From positions 1 through 29,208 of the forward strand of contig JALJEE010000760.1 of NCBI GenBank assembly GCA_023231475.1: DNA of 29,208 nt. The letters are read 5' to 3'. Positions within the stretch are counted from its first letter, which is position 1. Each line of letters begins with the position of its first letter. The notes under the pieces are model-generated. The model saw nothing but the letters and a program-made list of their open reading frames with translations, searched no databases and was not told the origin of the DNA. The translations under genes were made by a program, and so were the position numbers. Positions 1-9,600 of this stretch are shown piece after piece. This DNA is from Seison nebaliae (lineage: Eukaryota; Rotifera; Pararotatoria; Seisonacea; Seisonidae).

Positions 1-223
1 ATGGGGTCATAATAGTACAGTGCGTTTCATAAATGTTTGGACATGAGAATTCACATGCTTAGGTCCTAAGCTAATAGTTCATAGTATTATGTATACCAGG
101 GATTCACTCATTTTGCTCAATTGAGGAAAAATTTTTAAAAAGGGTGTCCTAGTTATTTTAATTATACCTAATGTTTTTCAACTTTTTCAAAGTAGAAGCT
201 GAACAACAATGTTGATTGCTGAA
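1..223. other. AT-rich flank with a Tc1/mariner-like end motif
   Basis: No gene is visible. TACAGTGCGTTTCATAAATG, about 17-36, resembles the outer end of a Tc1/mariner terminal repeat (TA then CAGTG and a 'TTTGGACA' stretch). No inverted partner (GCACTGTA-type) was found in the window, so it could be a solo relic or chance. Confidence 0.2.
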
Positions 224-294
224 TAAAATATTTAAACTATGTTAGAAATAGTTTAGCACAACTTTTTGTTACTCCGGTAAACTTAAAGTGTAAG
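224..294 (+). repeat. Left terminal inverted repeat of the Merlin element
   Basis: It begins TAAAATATTTAAACTATGTT and includes the stretch TTGTTACTCCGGTAAA. It is the reverse complement of 1202-1273 with about four substitutions and one single-base indel in the A-run near the tip. The high similarity of the two ends against the decayed interior suggests moderately recent mobilisation, possibly in trans. Confidence 0.85.
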
Positions 295-690
295 CTTTTT
301 CTCGGAAAAGCTTGACTCACTCAATGACTAATAATCTGCATACTTAAAATTAAAACTAAAAACTAAGAATAATAATAATTAAAAGTTATCTAGGTAGAAA
401 ATGCGACACTGAAAAATGTCCTAAACGGTTCACAAAAATGCGCAAATACATTAGGAGAAGGTTGCTTTTTTTATAAGAATCTTTTCATTTTATCGTTTAA
501 TAGATTCATTTCAACTCATCAATACTGGATTTTTGGTGGAATCTGCCGAGAAACCAAAGATTTTTTCTTCGAATTCGTATTAGATCGAAAAAAAGACACA
601 TTGAAGTAAGTAATTTATAGGAGAATTGAAGCCGGATCGGATATTTACAGGTCTTTTAAGTAATTTATTTAAAGTCTTTAAGTTTTTTGC

Positions 691-864
691 AGCGATTGTT
701 GGAAATCTTACGATTGGATAGATACCGATCCTCTTTATGGGCATTTAACTGTCAATCATAAAGAAAATTTCGTTGATACGGTAACGTTCTGTCATACGAA
801 CACTATCGAATCAACTAGGCGTGGCTTAAAGAAAGCCATAAAAGTTTTGACGATATTTTTTTGA
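691..864 (+). pseudogene. Merlin transposase C-terminal exon remnant
   Basis: This open stretch reads SDCWKSYDWIDTDPLYGHLT, then VNHKENFVDTVTFC and HTNTIESTRRGLKKAIKV, and ends at TGA (862-864). The first Ser codon is completed by the AG that precedes the intron at 651-692; the same AG also ends that intron. The NHxxNFVD...HTNxIEStW pattern is the signature of the ISXO2-like transposase domain; here the usual Trp of IESTW is Arg. A further short open stretch (RNPDVPEIKKIWWTE, about 883-929) may be a displaced tail. Confidence 0.7.
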
Positions 865-1201
865 TTTTTGAAAACTTTTGTAGGAATCCGGATGTCCCAG
901 AAATCAAGAAGATTTGGTGGACAGAATAGCAGAAGCGGTTGTAAGAAAGCATCACAAAAACAATGACAACGATTCTTTTTTCTTATATTTTTTAAAACTA
1001 ATTTTTAAACACCAGAAAAAACTGGCATTTTAATTTTAATCAATAATTTATAATTTAATTATGTTAAGAATAATTTTTAATAAATTAGTTAGATTTATAT
1101 TGTTGTGTTATTGTCTTAAATTTTTCGTTGTATGATTAGTTAAAATTAGTTTTACTTTTAATGTTCAAACATTTGAACAATGATTCATTTATGTTCAATT
1201 T

Positions 1202-1273
1202 CATACATTTTAAATTTACCGGAGTAACAAAAAGTTGTGCTAAACTGTTTCTAACATAGTTTAAATATTTTAT
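1202..1273 (-). repeat. Right terminal inverted repeat of the Merlin element
   Basis: Reverse complement of 224-294. Both repeats end at a TA dinucleotide (224-225 and 1272-1273), but the flanks beyond show no convincing longer duplication. Confidence 0.85.
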
Positions 1274-1587
1274 TTTGAAACTTATTTAATAGTTTAATTA
1301 TATTTTCCTCCAATTTAACTGGATAAAAAGGGGGGCGCTATCGAAAACTAACCAAATTTCTCTGGGGTGTAATGAGACATAATTTTTTTTTCTTGAAAAT
1401 TAACATGCATACTAAAACTATGATTTTAAACACCGTAATCTGTTCAGAATTTTTATTTATCAATTTTTTCTTGAGATATTTAAAAATAAAATTTTAAAAA
1501 TTTTTAGCTTTATAAATTTTTTTAACCAAAACTTTCAAGATATTCAAAGTTATTCGATGCATTCGTTAATATTACTAAATGAGTCAA
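1274..1587. other. Gene-free AT-rich spacer
   Basis: The stretch is rich in A- and T-runs, with a short G-run (about 1331-1336). I see no gene, RNA or repeat structure in it. Confidence 0.5.
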
Positions 1588-1968
1588 TTAATATATTATA
1601 AAATTTATTATATAATATAAAATTATTAATATAAATATATAAAACATGAGGACGAAAATTTTAGTCGTTGGTAGATTTAGAAACCGAATATAATTTGTAA
1701 TTGTATCCATAAATTTTCCATATACTTTTGGAAGATCAAAATACCGATTAGGAGAACGGGTTGTTTTCGATATAATCGGGAAAATGAGAACTTTGAGTAT
1801 TTTTGCGGATTCATTTTTTAGTTCAATGGAATTGTTGTAAAATGAGAACAAATATTTCAGAATAATTCGCTCTAATCGCAAAAATTTTCCATTTTCGAAG
1901 AAATATTTTTCGTTCGGACCTTCGAAAATTCGGGAGAACCTACAGACGCATGGGTACCAAGCAACCAA
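1588..1968 (-). CDS. Unrecognised short ORF, possibly an exon
   Basis: A 126-codon open frame. The middle has ordinary protein-like composition (EGPNEKYFFENGKFLRLERI, then an ELKNESAKILKVLIFP stretch) and could be a helical-repeat exon. The last 25 or so residues are a very hydrophobic Ile/Leu/Phe/Tyr run that simply reads AT-rich DNA. On the minus strand a TCTGTAG just before VLPNF/FSRIF could be a splice acceptor. I do not recognise a family. It lies between the Merlin element and the protease-like ORF, so a gene fragment is as likely as a chance ORF. Confidence 0.22.
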   Translation of the reverse strand: MVAWYPCVCRFSRIFEGPNEKYFFENGKFLRLERIILKYLFSFYNNSIELKNESAKILKVLIFPIISKTTRSPNRYFDLPKVYGKFMDTITNYIRFLNLPTTKIFVLMFYIFILIILYYIINFIIY

Positions 1969-2423
1969 CTCATGGATATTCGAATGTGGTAGGTATTAGG
2001 TATTAGGACTCGGGTTAGTATCGGCAGTGAGCTGAAAATTTTTTTAAAAAATTGAAAATTGTGAGATCGAACACATATGTTCCATCAGCGCGGAGAGTTT
2101 ATACATGCAACAACAATGTACAGTGCTCAAAAATATAGAATATATAAAAATGAATGATTTTAATTTAAAATACTTTGAAAGAGGTAATAACAAAGTGAAG
2201 CAGTATTTTATCATTGTGCTTAGAGATTAGGAATCGACTTTGTCTGTCATTTGGAGAAAAAAGTGTTGTTTTATAAAAATTGTGTTGAAAAATTGTAAAA
2301 AATATTTTTAACAGGGCTACCTAACGATATACTCCTTTACGCATATAATGATATTTGAAGAAAGTTATGAAAATTTAAAACAAGTCAAATTTTGTCCGAT
2401 TAGTTTAGAATACAGCTTTATAT
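1969..2423. other. Spacer downstream of the protease-like ORF
   Basis: Contains a short tandem run of TAGGTAT units (about 1989-2006) and a second TACAGTGC motif (about 2117-2124) in the same orientation as the one near position 17. No gene is visible. It would contain the 3' untranslated region of the minus-strand ORF that ends at 2424, but no strong AATAAA was noticed near the stop. Confidence 0.4.
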
Positions 2424-4241
2424 TCATTCGCTGGTTGTAGTTGAGGTAGTTGTAGATCCCACCAGTCCTTTTCCCATATAATCCTTCAATAAAAATGGCT
2501 TAATGTATTCTTTTAGCTTTCTATTAAGACCGTATGATTCTTCCTCATGCCAATACATACTATCAATATAATTGAATCCATAACCATCTCGAACAAAACT
2601 TTTTACATCCTTAACGATAGTAATTTCATCATTATCAATAAAATACCAATTATCTTCATCATTTAGAGATCTTATAAGAACCATCAAATGAACGAAGTTC
2701 TCTTCAAACGGTTCTGTCTCGAAAAGTTTTGGGAAACCTGAGCCATATAATTTGTTCTTGTGGGCATTATATAAGTCTACTGAGGTATAAGTTTGATAAT
2801 ATAAAACATCTGATATTATACGCAGTGCTCTTTTTCGGACTAGTTTTTTGGCGAGGAAACTTCCGTTGAACCGTTTTATCGCGGCATAACGATGGTATAG
2901 TTTCATTATGTTATTGTCCAAATACCTCGCAATATGCCTGTTATGAATTTTCACCAGTTCGTTGACAATTCGAATTGAATGCTTTGAAATCCCCAAGGAC
3001 ATTCCATACACCTTGTAATTTTTTCCTTGTTTACCTCTGTTGAAATTCCGAAATAGTTGTTGTGTAGCAAATTTATTGCCGTTCCAATATTGATGGCTTA
3101 ATCCTGCGTGATGATCTACCAGAATTATTTCATTTTTTTCAAATGAAGGAACAATACGTTCTATCTCAGACATATTAATGTGTGGAAAATTGTTTTCGAC
3201 GACTTCAATTATCTGAAGTATACGATTTTTCATCTCAAAAAGAACTGAGGGATGTAATCTATACATTTGAGTCATTTCCTCTCGTGAACTCACTGGTGCA
3301 ATCACAATATTGGGATAACCGTATTGTTTTATAATATTATTACTCACCCTTCTAACCCAAGGGAATTCTCGCAAAATCTTCTCGTTGAATGAAGGACGAT
3401 ATACTTGTTCTGCAAATTTGATGAATGAATGAAAATTGAAATCACGCGCATGCAATTGAATTGGAATAAGAATAAACATCATTTTTATAGTAGGATAATA
3501 GAAGATAGCGTCCTCAATCTCCATTGGTAGATAACTTTCAAAAGCTCTAAATTCTTCCGGAGGTTTATTTGGGGAAAACATTTTAATAGTTACTCTATCA
3601 TCGCCAACATCTTCTGGATCGAAAAACACATGAATTAGTATAATATTCCACCAATTAGAATAATCAAATCTTTTAAAATAATTGTCAAGTTTTTTGCAAG
3701 TTTCGTCGAAATTAACTTTACTTCCACAATTTTCTAGATGTTTCAAAGCCTTTCTATTCTTAAAACCTAAAATAAAATCATTTCCTTTTTTTAGGGTTAG
3801 TCGAGGGTTACTTTTCCAGCTGTGCATACTTCGTTCTCCCTCGAGAAATAACCGGAAAAAATCATATAAACAGTAACTACTATCGGCCAAATTAAACTTC
3901 TTTGACTTAGAACCGAAGGAAAATACCGGCTTTTCTTCAAGAACAGAATAATTCCCTTTGTGGAGACCCGCAAGAATCATTACTTCATGCTTTAAGAATG
4001 TATAAGGTAGATTACCAGGAAATGTACCGGTATTGTATGTTTCCTGTGAAGCAATTTTATTAAACACTTTGCACACTGCATCGTCACATTCATAATTTTC
4101 AGCTAAGTAATTTAACAATGATGGACTGAATAATATTAGTTCGAGGAGTACTATACATGAGCATACGCCTGCGATATTTTCAACGAAAGCTGGTTCATTA
4201 TAAGGATCCCGTATGATTTCTGATTTATTCAAAACATCCAT
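2424..4241 (-). CDS. Divergent ubiquitin-specific protease-like protein (peptidase C19), intronless
   Basis: A 605-aa open frame starting at ATG 4241 (context GAATTTATGG) and ending in a Thr/Ser tail. I recognise no close homologue, but the family's boxes can be laid over it with correct spacing. The Cys box is N22-I-A-G-V-C27, followed by LLELILFSPSLLNYL, matching the N-L-G-N-T-C...L..L...P.L..YL pattern of USPs. Residues around 120 (SSYCLYDFFRLFLEGE) resemble the QxDAxEFL box. The His box is H518-LMVLI, then NWYFID536ND and GYGFNYIDSMYW, matching GHYvayv...nWy.fdD...aYmLfY. The triad would be Cys27, His518 and Asp536 or Asp538. The function would be deubiquitination, but the Asn/Gln residues of the oxyanion region look replaced, so activity is uncertain. 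It lies between LINE and Merlin remnants. It could be a retrocopy, an acquired gene or a fast-evolving mite gene. Confidence 0.5.
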   Translation of the reverse strand: MDVLNKSEIIRDPYNEPAFVENIAGVCSCIVLLELILFSPSLLNYLAENYECDDAVCKVFNKIASQETYNTGTFPGNLPYTFLKHEVMILAGLHKGNYSVLEEKPVFSFGSKSKKFNLADSSYCLYDFFRLFLEGERSMHSWKSNPRLTLKKGNDFILGFKNRKALKHLENCGSKVNFDETCKKLDNYFKRFDYSNWWNIILIHVFFDPEDVGDDRVTIKMFSPNKPPEEFRAFESYLPMEIEDAIFYYPTIKMMFILIPIQLHARDFNFHSFIKFAEQVYRPSFNEKILREFPWVRRVSNNIIKQYGYPNIVIAPVSSREEMTQMYRLHPSVLFEMKNRILQIIEVVENNFPHINMSEIERIVPSFEKNEIILVDHHAGLSHQYWNGNKFATQQLFRNFNRGKQGKNYKVYGMSLGISKHSIRIVNELVKIHNRHIARYLDNNIMKLYHRYAAIKRFNGSFLAKKLVRKRALRIISDVLYYQTYTSVDLYNAHKNKLYGSGFPKLFETEPFEENFVHLMVLIRSLNDEDNWYFIDNDEITIVKDVKSFVRDGYGFNYIDSMYWHEEESYGLNRKLKEYIKPFLLKDYMGKGLVGSTTTSTTTSE

Positions 4242-4479
4242 AAATTCTATTTTATTGTATCTCTAACAAGGTATAACTATATAACTAACTTGTAAATTTA
4301 CTTCGAACTAACAATTACTATTAATATAAATGAAAGAAAACAAAATAAACAAAAACAAACGAACAATGAAACTGAAATTATTATTTTGGTTAACATAATA
4401 ATTCATAATATGTGTATTATATAAGAATAGCATAAAATTAGCAAACCGATTATTACTGAATTCAATAATCTTTTTACAT
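4242..4479. other. Short AT-rich spacer, possible upstream region of the protease-like ORF
   Basis: No coding pattern. On the minus strand this would hold the promoter and 5' untranslated region of the 605-codon ORF. I see no convincing TATA or initiator element. Confidence 0.35.
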
Positions 4480-5700
4480 TACATTATTCGAAAATATTAG
4501 AATAACATCTGCGTATGCAACAACTGCAGGAAATGAGTTCGAACCAATTCTGAATGAGAATAGGCGATTAGATTCGATAAGAATTTCATCCAACACTTTC
4601 CCAAAGATCCGCCTTGTCTCACTCCTTTATTTATGCGGAATATTTTCGACTTCGTAGCCCCGTTCTTAACTACACCGAATAAATTCGTGAAGATTTCGTT
4701 AATAAAAGAAAGACAGTACTCGTCTATTCCCTAATTACGTAGTATTTCGATACCATGTTCCATGCTGACAGAAACGAATGCTTTCGATGCGTCCATAAAA
4801 AAGAAGACAAATTTCGAATTATGAAGACGACACGAAGATATAAAGAATTTTAGTAGAAGGAGAAGTGGTAAAGTTCCTCTATTATTTTCCCGATAAGCAA
4901 ATTGAAATTCCCAGGAATATAATTCTTTTGAATCTCAGTTCTTAATTATTTGCTCGATCATTTTATAAATCCACTGACAACACAAATAGGACGATAAGAA
5001 TTTACTTCCGATGTATCCTTGCCATGTCCTTTGTAAATAGAAGTGATAGAAAATATTCTGATGTTGCTGTAATCGACTTTTGCAGTCAATACGTCATTAA
5101 TATATTGCACTATCAATTAAAACGATGACTCGTTCAATTTCTCTACAGTGCATAAACAAACATCATCCTCACCATGTGATTTCTTCAAATTCATTAGGGA
5201 TAAAGCGAGACGAACTTCGCTATCAGTGACCACAGTATGGTGTGATTGAGACGTATTCACCACCCGACATAATAAGAGAGAATCAAACATGGTAGACTGA
5301 AAGAAAACTTGGAATTCTTCAATAGTGATGGTCGAAGTACTCCGTTCCTTTCTTCTCATTAATGACCAGAATTTCGAAGTATTGTTCATTTTGACCAATT
5401 CCTCATATTTCTGTTCTTCCGCTTTTCTAAGTAAGTCACGAACGGCATAACGGAAATTTCTCCGAGCAGTTTTCCTAACGGTAAAACTTTCAACAAACTT
5501 CTCACTTAAATGAAGACGATTTGCACGTATCATATCTTTCTTCAAATGACAAATTGTTCTAAAATTCGGAATTTTCCGATTGATAGATCCACGGTTCTGA
5601 GGATACCTCTTGCAGAAAGAACCGGTTGAACTTACAATTGTCTGCTTGTTTGTCAATTAATTCCCGACTAGCGGGAAAGGAATGATTATTGACCTCTTCA
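4480..5700 (-). mobile_element. Degraded non-LTR retrotransposon (LINE), reverse transcriptase region
   Basis: The minus strand carries RT blocks in order. The pre-RT linker is an open stretch at 5117-5656 with NNTSKFWSLMRRKERSTSTI and VRLALSLMNLKKSHGEDDVC, the 'KSpGeDgi' entry to the RT. Next comes IYKGHGKDTSEVNSYRPICV (about 4980-5045, in another frame), then QFAYRE (about 4895-4915) and motif A FMDASKAFVSV (about 4767-4800). Motif B is RINKGVRQGGSL (about 4600-4640). Motif C, AYADVILIF (about 4490-4525), lies in a further frame. Several frame changes and at least one in-frame stop (after EILRN) make it inactive, and motif C reads YADV instead of YADD. The order suggests a Jockey/CR1/L2-like LINE. 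No poly-A tail, endonuclease or target duplication was found. Confidence 0.75.
5117..5656 (-). pseudogene. LINE ORF2 fragment: linker between endonuclease and reverse transcriptase
   Basis: This is the longest intact piece of the LINE (179 codons). The basic, helical linker (ARRNFRYAVRDLLRKAEEQK), the KFWSLMRR segment and the terminal LKKSHGEDDVC are typical of the region just before RT motif 1 in Jockey/CR1/L2-type elements. It ends in a stop, after which the RT continues in other frames. Confidence 0.65.
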
Positions 5701-5984
5701 ATTATACATAATAATCACGAAGAATTTTTACATATTGGAATCTGAAAAGATTTATTCTCATCAATATTCCACATTTCTTCCACATTCAATCTCAGGATCA
5801 TTTTATTACGATTATTTCTAATTAAAACAAATCAGATTATTGAGGACTGTGTATAAATTAGTAGAGATAATTTATTAAACAAAATGAAAAATTTTAATTT
5901 GGAATATTATTCTGTTATAGAAATAGATTATAAATGAGTGAGAGATAATAATAGAACAGTTTTGGAATTCGTGTTTTCTCTCAT
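5701..5984 (-). other. 3' flank of the PLC epsilon gene, with poly(A) signal
   Basis: On the minus strand, AATAAA occurs at 5871-5876, about 110 bases after the PLC stop codon. It is a reasonable polyadenylation signal. No Ras-association domain coding was found in any frame here. Confidence 0.45.
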
Positions 5985-6685
5985 TCAAAGATCGAAAAGT
6001 GCAATTGACTTTTTCTCAAAGGTTGTTGTAGGAACTGTAGATTTATTCGTTTCCACATCTATCGTCCTAGAATGTGCAAGTAGACAAGATTGTTGATCTG
6101 TCGGTTCAATATGACTAAATCGTGCTTGTAATGACGAATGGTCTTTTCTAAAGTTGTCGTCGATATTTAAATGACTTGAAGTAATGCTATTGCAAATGAA
6201 GAGAGCAGACCATGGCAAACTATGATTGATCATTGATCTCAAATGAATATACGAATAACCGTTTAATAAACAAGTGAACGGTAAGATACGTTGGGCGATA
6301 TATTGATTACTTTCCACATCATATACAGAAAATCGAACAAAACATAATTCAGGCAGTTGCAAAGTGAAATAGAAAGTAGCGTCGAAAATTGGATTCATGC
6401 CATTTTTAGTTACAGTTTTCGTACGATTTTTTGCACAGTCCACCGGTATGCCCATTATTTCGATATCAACATAAACGCTCGCTCGTAATCGTTTGATATT
6501 CAGATATTGTCCACTGATAATTTTACAAACGAAACTCCAACTACTTGTTGAATTTGTGTCTTTCTCATTTGGATTATAAGTGAGAGACGAAGGTAAAATA
6601 GTATTCCATAAAATTTCCGGCTTTAATACATAACCGACATTATCATTCTGTTCGAACATGGCACTATTAAGTATTTGAAATATAT
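5985..6685 (-). CDS. PLC gene exon F: end of Y, C2 domain and short tail
   Basis: It begins DIFQILNSAMFEQNDNVGYV, the same block as the end of vertebrate PLC epsilon Y. The C2 domain follows (KIISGQYLNIKRLRASVYVD, IMGIPVDCAKNRTKTVTKNG, MNPIFDATFYFTLQLPEL, CFVRFSVYD). MGIPVDC...RTK is a PLC epsilon-type C2 insert. After C2 only about 60 residues remain, ending KKSIALFDL and stop, where relatives have two Ras-association domains. Confidence 0.88.
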
Positions 6686-9600
6686 CTGTCAATAATACAA
6701 ATTGAAATAATGGAGAAGAATACAAATGAAAATATAGAAGATAATAATTAAATTATTAACCGATTGTTTGAAAATTTAATGCGACCATTTGAATGCCACA
6801 CGCCCAGAAGAGAACTGGATGGAAATTAGTGGAATCAATTCTCATTCCATTCGGATACATTCGAATTAATTGAGTTAACGTATGTCTGTTGATATTAGAA
6901 GGAATTATTTACTTTAAAAAAATTTTAAAATCAAACTGGATAATCTGGCGGGATTGTTTCTTACAAAATTGTTTCGCTTTCGACTCGTTCAAAGAGAATA
7001 TTTGAAAAGTTCTCGAATTTAATCTATCATCGATTTCACTTCTCATTTTAATGAATTTATCTTTATCCCCATCATTTTTATGGAGTTCATATAAATTATT
7101 GAAACATTTCTCTAATCGATCAATCGATATCTTCAAATCGAGGAGACAGAATGCCTTAAACTTAATGGCTTGAGTGTAAACGACGAGATCAGACAATTCC
7201 TTCGCTACTTGTTGTCCTGTCGATAATAGTCGTTTATTGTTGAGAATATTATAATTAGATTTCTGATTAATCATTTCATTTTCATCATTCAAATGATTAT
7301 TCTGATTACGACCATTCGAATGAGAGGAATTGTGAATTGGAAGAGTGGTGGGAAGTAAAGTAGAACTCGTCATACCCTCAGATGGTGGAGCTAAAGAAGA
7401 ACTTTGTGAAGTTTTCGATTTCTTCTTATGGAAATGATTTGATGTATGTCGATCTCCCACACTCTTACTCAACGAATCATAAGTCATAGATGTGATTGAA
7501 TTACTTCGTAATAGTTTTGGCTGGAGATATTCTTCGGAATTATGGAAAGTTCCTTTCATGAAATGTTTCCGTTTTCCTTCGAAATTCAAAAATTTTTTCG
7601 AATTAATTATCCGATTATGAAACCGGTTGATTTGATAAAATTGACTTTTCAAACGGTTTACATAGGGTAATCGTTTTCGTTGTTTTAATTTGTTCGCAAG
7701 CGATTCACAACTTGATGATGAGAGAAGAGTATCTTGTCGATGAAAAGAAAAATAATCTTGATAAATATATTCATTATTATTCGATACTGTATTAGTGGAA
7801 GAGGAATTACTTCCTTTCGATGGTTTCTTCTCCACTTCTTTCACGATCAGATTATTCGTCTGATTCTTCGTCAAATGTTCTTGACGATGTTGAATGGTAT
7901 CTTGGATGGTAGAATATATCATTTTCGATGAGAGATTCGAATTGACATTTAATGGAATTTGTTGAGATTGATTTAATTCTTTTTTATTCTTTTGTTTCAA
8001 TTGTTCCACTTCTAATGTTTGTTGATTGTTTTGAGCATGTGCTTGTTGTTGTTGCTGTTGTTGTTGTTGAGGTGGAACTAATTGATTGTTGTTATTGTTA
8101 GTGATGGAGGAAGTGGTCGCTGAGAGAGATGACGATAAAGGTAAGAGAACATATGGAGATTTTTCGGATTTGTTAAAAATTGTTTCAGAGGAAATATATA
8201 AATTTTTCTTATTCTTTAACAAAATCTTCTTTTGTAACATGGAAGGAGATGGTAAAAGTGGGAAATCTTGTTCGGATATACAAATCGATTCGAAGGGCAA
8301 AAGTTGACCATTCGACATTTGAATTTGAGTGAATGGTTCGGTTAATAATTTGGATTTAAAAACGGTTTTAAATATTCTTGCCATAATTATTTGTTGATTA
8401 ATGGAACATCGATTCTCGATGGAAAGAATGACCGGATATGGAGATGATTTAAATGCACTTTCATTTATCACTTTCACTGCATCAATAAAACAAATTTTCG
8501 TGGTTAAAGTACGTCCATGATAAATGACTGGATAACCGTCTTCTCCATCCCAACAATCTAATTCAACACATCGACAACCTGATAAGAGAACTGATCGATA
8601 TATCTCAGCAGAAGATGATCCTTTTAATTGATGTCCAGTCAAATAAGTATTATGAGAAGTGGAAATATAATAGAATGATAATGGAAAATTCATATTATTT
8701 TCATAAATAAAATTTCGTTTCTCATAAATCTTATCAATTAAACGGTGTCGTTTCGAAGAGAATTTTGAATCGGAAATTTGTTGAGAAAGAAATTTATAAA
8801 AACCGATATAACTCAACAAATTCATTTGTTTCAATTCGTCGATGATTTCATATTTCTCCATAATCTCTTCCGCTGTGTAATGAGTAAAGAATTCGGATTT
8901 GATCATATCTCTCAATTGAGTGAAAGGAATTGCTTTGAATTTATTTTGATCTGATTCCGATAAGATATTTTGCCAACATAAATGTTTCTGAATATCTGGT
9001 TGTTCGTTATAAACGAAAAGTGTCGACTGATGTAAATTGTACATGGCGAGACGGAGGAAATGATAAAAACATCTGAATGCTCGATGATCTCGATCAGTCG
9101 ACCAATTAATTTGTCCTTTAAATGAACTGGCATCTTGATTGACATAAGAAATTAATTGTTTCAAAGTGGCTAGAACGAATCGATTAAATTGTTTTATAGG
9201 AGAAATTTGAATTGGATTTTTCGAGAAGATTTCCTGAATCGAATATTCATTACATCGATGAAGAAATAATCGATAGAGATCGATCCGTAAATAAATCGTA
9301 TAAATAGTTTGTAGTAAATGGAATTCAGAAAATGTTAACGATTGTTCTAACACTAACAATTCGTCGAATTCACATTTGATTTCATCATCTTTCTCATAAT
9401 TTATCATTTCCAATTGATTCTCTAACGAGAAAATACTATAATTCGTCAATTCATCTTCCGGTTGTTCGGTGGATTGATTGATGGATTTATTCAAATAATT
9501 TTCATGTTGATTATTCCCATTTGGCATTTGTAATTGTTGTTGAGTTGAATTGAACGTGATAAAATGATCGAAAGAAAGTCGATCACTTTCATCAGTTTTC

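Larger units (their letters stand above)
224..1273 (+). mobile_element. Degraded Merlin (IS1016/ISXO2-type) DNA transposon
   Basis: The element is bounded by long terminal inverted repeats (224-294 and 1202-1273, about 71 bp, only a few mismatches, one 1-bp indel). Inside, the plus strand carries pieces of a DDE transposase of the ISXO2/Merlin type. Positions 523-606 read YWIFGGICRETKDFFFEF and onward, matching the family's W-V-F-G-G-I-x-R block. After an in-frame stop at 607-609 comes IEAGSDIY. A 42-bp GT-AG intron (651-692) then joins to SDCWKSYDWI and the TVNHKENFVD / HTNTIEST blocks (to 864), which hold the late catalytic Asp and Glu region. At about 1.05 kb, with a premature stop and little N-terminal sequence, it is dead. 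I could not find the 8-9 bp target duplication expected of Merlin. Family assignment rests on motif recall, not a search. Confidence 0.72.

Noticed and set aside
224-1273. Tc1/mariner identity for the inverted-repeat element, because both ends abut TA
   Set aside because: The coding remnants carry ISXO2/Merlin blocks (FGGICRE, NHKENFVD, HTNTIEST), not mariner motifs. TA is expected often by chance in such DNA.
3682-3876. Plus-strand 64-codon ORF
   Set aside because: Antisense shadow of the USP-like gene.
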